Part shown: positions 57,762 through 64,000 of the stretch, one piece after another
How positions within the stretch are numbered: the stretch's first letter is position 1
Layout of the letters: the number at the start of each line of letters is the position of its first letter
Source: Trissonchulus latispiculum
Taxonomy: Eukaryota; Nematoda; Enoplea; Enoplida; Ironidae
Assembly (NCBI GenBank): GCA_030248195.1
Contig: JASAND010017950.1
Coordinates: 124,001 to 188,000, forward strand
DNA: 64,000 bases
Direction of reading: 5' to 3'
Program-made: the position numbers and the translations under genes
The notes under the pieces: generated by a model
What the model was told of the DNA's origin: nothing
Database searches by the model: none
Seen by the model: the letters and a program-made list of their open reading frames with translations, nothing else

Positions 57762-58116
57762 TTGATGGGCACCGGATATTTTTTCATATCCGGATATCCG
57801 CCTATTCTGCGTTAACGGATATACGGATATCCAGTTACCCACCTATTCCAGATTTAAGAAAATTTTTCGATTTTTCTGTGAAAATTTCATTTTTTTGTCA
57901 ATTTGTTGGTACGCTGCTAATTTCTATCATAAAGCCAAGCCACAACCTTATTTGCAATAATATTTTCAGATAAATTTATGAAAAATATAAAAATTTCAAT
58001 ATTTTTGTCAAAAATTTGCTATATTTTCATTACTCTGTCTGACATCTAAACGGTTATCCGGATATCCGAATATTGTTCTCAAATAGGATATTATCCGAAT
58101 ATCCAGTGCCCATCTA
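57762..58116. mobile_element. 355 bp inverted-repeat element with CGGATATCCG repeats
   Basis: The ends TTGATGGGCACCGGATAT and, inverted, TAGATGGGCACTGGATAT enclose repeated ATCCGGATATCCG words near both termini. It resembles a non-autonomous hAT, but no clean TSD was found. Confidence 0.6.
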
Positions 58117-58194
58117 GTATCTAGTATCCCATTGTAGTGCACTTCCATTTTCATCTTTATCCTGCAATTGCCCACAACCATAAATTCGTCTACT

Positions 58195-58998
58195 TTCATC
58201 AGTCAGAATCGTATTAGTCAGAATTTCATTAGTCAGAATTTTGTTAGTTAGAATTTCATTAGTCAGAATTTAAATTTTGAAATAATATAGGTTGAACTAT
58301 CATTTGTCAGAATTTCATAAGTCAGAATTTCATTAGTAAGAATTTCATTAGTCAGAATTGCGTAAGTCAGAATTTTATTTTTCTAGTTTCTTCAAAATTT
58401 TGCACGTTGCTGCACAGTCTTAGGGCCTTTCCCGATAAAGTAGGGGGAGAGTAGAGAAGAGCAGAGCTAAAATCAACTCTTGTAGCTCTTAACACTGCCC
58501 CAAAAAGAACATTGATGATTTGCGCCATACCAAGAGTACATAATTCAACAGTTATTACGTAGTCTTGGCCATTCTGATTCTTTTAGAATTCTAAGGAAAC
58601 AGTCTATCTTCATTTCCTGTCTACGCGGAACCAACACAGTTGTTGGGGAACCATTTTAAAAAGAAAGTTTTGCTCGTTGCTGATGGTTGTAGAGCCAAGA
58701 CACATATTTGTGTATACTAGAAATCATTTTATAAAATTATCATCAAGATCAGCCATCTTGTTACACTTTGCGCCAAGAAGAACAGTGCTTTTTTTGCAAA
58801 ATTCTGACAAACGACATTCTGACTAATCAAATTCTGACTAATGAAATTCTGACTTATGAAATTCTGACAAATGAAAGTTCAACATATATTGTTTCAAAAA
58901 CCTAAATTCTGACTAATGAAATTCTGACTAATGAAAGTTTGAAAAGTTAGTTTCTGACTAATGAAATTCTGACATATGAAATTCTGACTACTGAAGAT
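58195..58998. mobile_element. Foldback element with 15-16 bp TCAGAATTTCATTAG repeats
   Basis: The left arm (58,195-58,377) is a tandem array of TCAGAATTTCATTAG variants. The right arm (58,800-58,998) is the same array inverted. The ~420 bp loop includes the CAAGAG mini-element at 58,531. The ends CATCAGTCAGAAT and ATTCTGACTACTGAAG pair. No gene. Confidence 0.8.
58524..58574. mobile_element. 37 bp CAAGAG-family mini-element with 7 bp TSD
   Basis: The element is 58,531-58,567. It starts CAAGAGTACATAAT and ends ATTACGTAGTCTTG, whose inverse matches with two differences. Flanks are GCCATAC and GCCATTC, a 7 bp duplication with one mismatch. It is older than the perfect 36 bp copy. Confidence 0.75.
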
Positions 58999-61765
58999 AA
59001 ACCCCATAAATTTGGGTATATATATCTTCTGCTAACCTCCGCATCTAGCCACTGGAGTTTTGAGCTTTTTGAGGTCTATTTTCAATGGAAATTGAATGCA
59101 AAATTTTACCAAATTTGATTTTTAATCCTTTCATGGTTTGATTTGAATAGATTGCGTTTGAGACCTTGAAACACTAATTATAGAGACTTAAACAAACACA
59201 CTCAGGCTTGATGTTCTCCACTTTTAAGTCTTTCATGAAAAGGATCGAGCTAAATTTAACTTTTTAAATCCGCTTAAGTAATTCGCGGAAAGGCCCTTTG
59301 AAATTTTTGAAGAGGGAAGGGGAAGCAGATTGCAATTCTGGCCAATTGCATTTCCCTAGATCTCCCTAGACTGGCAAACCACAGATTAGTCAGTGAGGGA
59401 ATTCCTCTCGGTTGTGTTACTGGGTAGGGCGGAGCCAAAGTAACTTTCACAAGAGATCAGAAATTTGCTTGCAACAAATGCAGAAAGCATTGTGCGCGTT
59501 CGCTTGAAATCTCATGTTTTTGCTGAAAAGCGCACAAAAATTGTAGTTTTGCTAAAGATCTCCGTTTTCTGTGAACAATTCCAAAAATCGATAAATGAAT
59601 ACTAATTTTTTCGTTTGTTTGTATAATATGTTCAGGCGAAATTGCTTTCACAAGAGGTACTCAAGTTGGCTTTCCACAATGGTCAGTGAAATTTGACTTC
59701 TCGTTCAGATTTGCTGCCTGCTAGAGATAAATAGGGAGCCGTGCTTTCTCGCCCAGTGGGAGAGACCCGGTCAGGCTTGCTGGAACACATTTCCCGGCTG
59801 CCCCAGCCCTGCCCGCTTTGCGATGTTTTCGATCCTGCCCGGCTCGGCACGCTGAAAAATGTATTAAAAAGTGTTACCTTGATTAAAATTCAATTGAAAA
59901 ATATTGAGAACTCTGCTGTTGTTTAGCAGAGCTACATTTTTCTCTTTTCAATTTGAAGTTTTAATTTTAATCCCAGCTAAGTATTTTCATATAGATCTCT
60001 TTCATAGGATTATATACCGTCGGGCCCCGCAGCCCGATCAAAGTCGGTCAGGTGTAGGCCTGGTTTGTGAAGGACAGTGTTTAGCAATAGTTAGTGCTAT
60101 TTATTACAGCTTAGGCAACTCCTGGAAGCTTAAACTTGATTTTCTAGGGAAGATAATATGGAAAAAATTGTAATATCCAGAACAAAAATTTGAGTTTGCC
60201 TGATTGAACCCCAGCCCGCCGGGGCCTCCCGCTCCAACAACCGGCTCTGGTCGGTCCGGTATAGGCCCGACCTGGGGTCCGAGGCCTGCTTCAAGGCCCG
60301 GCCACACCGGTACTTATGTACCAAACTTTAGTTTTTCCTAAAAAAGTTAATAGAGTGCCTGTAATTTTACGAAAACCTCTTTTGAAGAAGTCAATTTATA
60401 AGCATAAACCTTCAAGGGCCTGAACTATAAGGTTGCCTCGGGCCGGGCCATCAAAATTTCTGCTCTGATCGACCCCTAATTTTAAAAGCTTAAAGTTTTA
60501 TGTCCCTGCCCTTACTCAAAACTTTACGCCCTACCGTGTCCGTTTAAGCAAATTTTGTTGCTGTTGTCTGAAATAATAAATAGTGTTCGAGATGTCAGGA
60601 AATTTTATTTTTTGTCATCGCAGACAGTTGGCCTAGCAATACAGTCCTGGCCTCGTACGTGCTACACTTTTAGAAAAATTCCATTAGAAAGAAACTACAG
60701 GCATCACTTTTGTAGGTTAGAAATGTGGAATTGAACTCCGGCCGCGGGTACCCGCGGGCGCGGGGCAGACCGGGGTGGTTGATACCCGCAGCAGCTCGCG
60801 CGAGCCGATGCGCACTGATTTTTTCGAATTGTGGTGTTACTTTTTAACTTTAAATTTCAAAGTTTGGTAAAGTGTTTAGAGATTACCAATCAGACTGTGC
60901 TATAATTTTTGCACCTGCTTTGGTGACTTCGTCAATGTAGACTTTTGCTGCTGGTAGAAAAAACCATCTGTACAAATTGAAGAAAAAATTTGCTCTTTTA
61001 AATACTAAAGACTAAACTAAATAATAAAATACTAAATGAAACTGTACAACTTTCTTTTTTCTTTGTTCTCCAGTCTTTAACTACGGAATCCTGATTACGA
61101 AATAAAATTGTTTTAGAAAGTACTACGGTAGAAAATGCAAAAGTTACTCTTTTGGAAAATGTAAAAAGATCTGTCGGTGACTGACCCCTTAGGGACACTT
61201 GTGGAAAACTACAAATTACATAAATTCCTGTACATGCTGGTACAAAATTCCTTTATAAAAGTGTTCCTAGCCTGTTTGAGCCTGCTGCATGCCGTCGGCA
61301 CTAATTTATCCAGCTGTGCACCAGTTGGTTTAAAGTACTAAATTCGGTGATTGAACGATTTTCCAGTATAGACCTAAGATTTAGGGTGAACAGCTTTAAT
61401 CAGGTAGAGTGGAGGTTGCACTAGGAGTACTGTAGTTGTGCTTGACAGTTCCATTAAATTTATAGCACAGCTTCGCGAGCTAAGTCTTACGATAGTCTCA
61501 AGTGGCCAATCAGGGGAGGGTCCATCTAGAATAAAATATATATTCCAGTGGTTCGGGGGGAAAAACTTCAAATTAATGTTGGCTCATTTGGACATTTTAT
61601 ATGAGTAAATTATAGCTGTGATATACATTTGATAGCTATCGGTTCGTTTATTTCTTGGACAAGAGCGCTTTCTTCTGAACCACATCATCATTTAGCAGTC
61701 AAGACTGCATAAAATGAAACTTAAAATCTTTTAGTCTACCATTGCTGTTTGGTCTGCATGATAGC
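58999..61765. other. 2.8 kb without a recognised gene
   Basis: AT-rich DNA interrupted by GC-rich GGCC/CGGGCC clusters at 60,015-60,060 and 60,215-60,310. At 60,740-60,800 a CGCGGGTACCCGCGGG patch matches the subterminal repeats of the 39,834 and 48,312 elements. ORFs of up to 89 codons show no recognisable motif. Confidence 0.45.
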
Positions 61766-61992
61766 TTAGTAGCAGGAGTATATGATAGTAAAAGTAAGAA
61801 ATTCTTACACTACCATGTACAAATCATGCTAGGTATGCTTGGTGCGTTAAGTCGAGGGACCCCCCCCCCCCCCGTAACTTCCGGGGGGTCTCATGTTGCA
61901 CTAATTACACACTTTCATATGAAGGATCCCGACGTAATTTGTACATGCTAGTGTAAGAGTTTCTTACTCTTATTATGTACTCTTGTTATTAG
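61766..61992. mobile_element. 213 bp CAAGAG-family element with 7 bp TSD
   Basis: The element is 61,773-61,985, flanked by TTAGTAG and TTATTAG. The left end has decayed to CAGGAGTATATGATAG. The right end, inverted, is CAAGAGTACATAATAAGAGT. The inverted repeat continues for about 50 bp (GTAAGAAA, TCTTACACTA, CATGTACAAAT). The interior holds a C-run and a G-run. Confidence 0.8.
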
Positions 61993-62285
61993 TTAAGATA
62001 TCCAACTTTAAGTAGGGACTCAACAATGTGTACTCAAACAAGACATCATAATTTTCAAAACTGAAAATATAAAAAATTAAGTTTTTGTCTTTTTTTAATT
62101 TTAAACCTCTATGTAATTTGTGTAATTTGTGGACTTTTTTGAAACTTTTTGCATTTGGTCAACTCTCAGAAGGTTGCTGAAAAACGGTCAGAATCACACC
62201 GACATTTCCGAAATTGTGACTTTTTAAAATTTGAATTTCACTGTGTGTTCACTGTGTGTTTCACTGTTCAATTTCATCAGAAGCT
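61993..62285. other. Short stretch with nothing recognised
   Basis: AT-rich DNA with no supported gene, repeat or motif. Confidence 0.4.
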
Positions 62286-62289
62286 TATA

Positions 62290-62895
62290 AACTGACGACA
62301 AGGCATCTTGTCCACAACCCCCCTCAAAGTCAAAACAAAGTGGTTGGGTTGGGAGTTAGGTATTGAGTGATCCAAATGTGTTCATATATTGGTAGGGTGC
62401 TACCTGAGGCTCAGTGATTTCACAAATTTAAAAATTTCAGATTTTTTAAAAAATTTAAGTTTTTTCAAGTATTAAAAAAGTTTTCAGTGATGCTGATCAT
62501 TCTTTCTTCTTGCACCAACGTCTGAAAACCTGCGATCTCTACAGCGGCTCTAACTGTAAAGATAAAGAAAACGCCGCCTGTATACATAGTAGTCGTGTTA
62601 CTATAATGGTCGGCAATTTTCTTTGATGTTTACAGTTAGAGATCACAGGAAGCATTTTCAGATGTTGGTGCAAGAAGAAAAAATGCTTGGCATCAGCGAT
62701 TCTACCGGAAAATTTTCAAAAAGTTCAAAAATTTTAAAATTAAAGGAACTTAAATTTGTGAAATCACTGAACCTCACGAAGTACCCTACTAAAATATGAA
62801 TGCATTTGAATCTCCGAATAACCACTAACCAACCACTTTGTTTGGGGGGATTAAGTTTAAGTACAAACTCCACGACAAGAGTTTGCACTTAGGGA
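62290..62895. mobile_element. Foldback element, arms about 280 bp
   Basis: The left arm from TTGTCCACAACCCCC pairs with the right arm ending in ACGACAAGAG. The innermost parts (CTTCTTGCACCAAC and GTTGGTGCAAGAAG; CTAACTGTAAA and TTTACAGTTAG) match best. No gene. Confidence 0.7.
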
Positions 62896-62919
62896 TGGAT
62901 GGATAATGTTCAATTGGTA

Positions 62920-63485
62920 CCTACCTACTTTAGGTATTTTCCATTATTCCCCCCACAGCTCTGAAGACGTACAATTTGACGGATTGAGTTGAAATTTGGT
63001 ACGGGTAGTTTTTCGGACCTGCTGATTTCAGAAATGCAAAAATTTTAAAATTTTAGTTGGTAAGGGGGAACCAAGGAGTTCAAAATTTTTTGTCCCTGAT
63101 TTTACTGAAAACTTGCATGCACAGGTTTTCTGGGGCGCTGCGAACGAGTCTGAAATACCTTTTCGATTCAGCTTTTCGCTAACTTAATATAAGCTAAAGT
63201 TGTAAGCTTAATGTAAGCTTCTCCTGAGCTCAGCCTCCCAGAAAACCTCTGCATACAAATTTTCAGCAAAATCATGGTCAAAAAATTTTGTGATCCATCC
63301 TCACCAACGAAAATTTTAAAATTTTAAAAGTTTTGCATTTTTGAAATCAGCAGATCCGAAAACCTACCCCTACAAAATTTCAACTCAATCCGACAAACTA
63401 TGCTTCTTCGGTGCTTCTTCGGAGCTGTGGGTGAGAGGGGGTGATGGGAAAGACCCCCTACCTTTGGTGGTTTCGTGCCTGACCC
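62920..63485. mobile_element. Foldback element, arms about 240 bp
   Basis: GGATTGAGTTGAAATTT and CTGCTGATTTC near 62,980-63,030 pair with AAATTTCAACTCAATCC and GAAATCAGCAG near 63,345-63,390. Outer parts with CCACAGCTC/GAGCTGTGG also pair. The centre near 63,200 has repeated TAAGCTTA words. ORFs across the right arm are not taken as genes. Confidence 0.7.
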
Positions 63486-64000
63486 CTTCGAACGGTGTCG
63501 TTGTGGTTGGGCTTAGTACCCAAAAAACAAACTTAAGCTTAGGGGAAACTGAAAGGCAAAGCTTTAAATAAGCCATATTAGTGGCGTCCTACTTATGCTC
63601 CTTTTACTTTTTGATTAATATTTACTCTGGGACGCAACAGTCAAGGTACGGAGATATGGATTCTTTTAGGGAGGCAAGACCTTACTCTTAGCTTAACAGA
63701 GAGAAAATTCTAAGGTATATATATGCATATAACAAACATATCTACGTATATGAGTAATACATTAAAAATATACATATATCCTATATCCATACAGAAGAAA
63801 AATGTGTCTATGTGCCTATATGATGGTGTGTATGTGAAAGCATTGAAGTGGACTAGAAAAGAGAAAGCTATCTGTTTTCAGGGCTTAATGCCTTTTTTAC
63901 TCCCCACTTCTATTGGGCTGCTGCTTGCTGACTGACTGCTCTTAAAAGTCCAGACAGTTATCAAGCACACAGTCTATAAGAAACAGGAGTAGTCTAGAGC
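63486..64000. other. Right edge of window, nothing recognised
   Basis: AT-rich, with TATA-rich microsatellite-like DNA near 63,715-63,790. The short ORF near 63,723 has no recognisable motif. Confidence 0.4.

Noticed and set aside
57771..58116. An 8 bp target duplication around the CGGATATCC element
   Set aside because: TAGTGCTA on the left and GTATCTAG or TAGTATCT on the right do not match well enough to claim a duplication.
58195..58377. Short 15-16 bp repeats suggesting CRISPR or a protein-binding array
   Set aside because: They are directly adjacent tandem units mirrored at 58,800, which fits a foldback arm.
1..64000. tRNA or rRNA genes
   Set aside because: No cloverleaf-compatible A/B box pair or rRNA-like stretch was recognised by eye; a tRNAscan-SE run would settle it.

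Overview
This is eukaryotic, non-genic, transposon-dense DNA, probably from an invertebrate, but the species cannot be named from it. It is AT-rich and carries microsatellites. It has many elements with terminal inverted repeats (TIRs) and clean target-site duplications (TSDs), no operons or ribosome binding sites, and no intact cellular gene. The only convincing protein-coding signal is a broken gag/protease pair of retrotransposon type at 5.5-7.4 kb. A weaker coding relic lies at 47.3-47.8 kb on the minus strand.

The dominant structure is a giant inverted repeat. Base 1 pairs with about base 55,747, and the two arms read inward to an axis near 26.1 kb. The left end runs off the window, so its true limit is unknown. 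With blocks named in order, the window reads: a - b - F1 - P1 - g - F2 - g' - P2 - g - F3 - b' - a' - unrelated right flank. F copies are ~1.2 kb foldback elements. P copies are ~8.4-8.9 kb units that are themselves palindromes (c - d' - E1 - d - c'). The interval from F1 to F3 can therefore be read both as an inverted repeat and as a ~12.45 kb direct duplication. The long outer arms have been interrupted separately. The left arm has a 7.9 kb TTAA-flanked insert with gag/protease. The right arm has a 402 bp element, a 36 bp perfect palindrome and two elements with 8 bp TSDs (hAT-like). Further hAT-like elements split F3. For most of these insertions the opposite arm keeps the empty site, which fixes the boundaries and TSDs and argues that the arms have evolved apart for some time.

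The most interesting signal is a family of elements beginning CAAGAG and ending CTCTTG with 7 bp TSDs. Members are 36, 37, 213 and 382 bp long. There is also what looks like an excision footprint (TSD - CAAGAGT - TSD), and the 8.9 kb palindromic P unit has the same termini. The 36 bp copy is two 18 bp TIRs back to back with nothing between them.

From 55.75 to 64 kb the DNA is outside the palindrome. It holds smaller foldback elements (57.8, 58.2, 62.3 and 62.9 kb), two CAAGAG-family members, GC-rich low-complexity patches and long stretches in which nothing was recognised. All similarity statements come from reading the sequence by eye. No alignment or database search was run.
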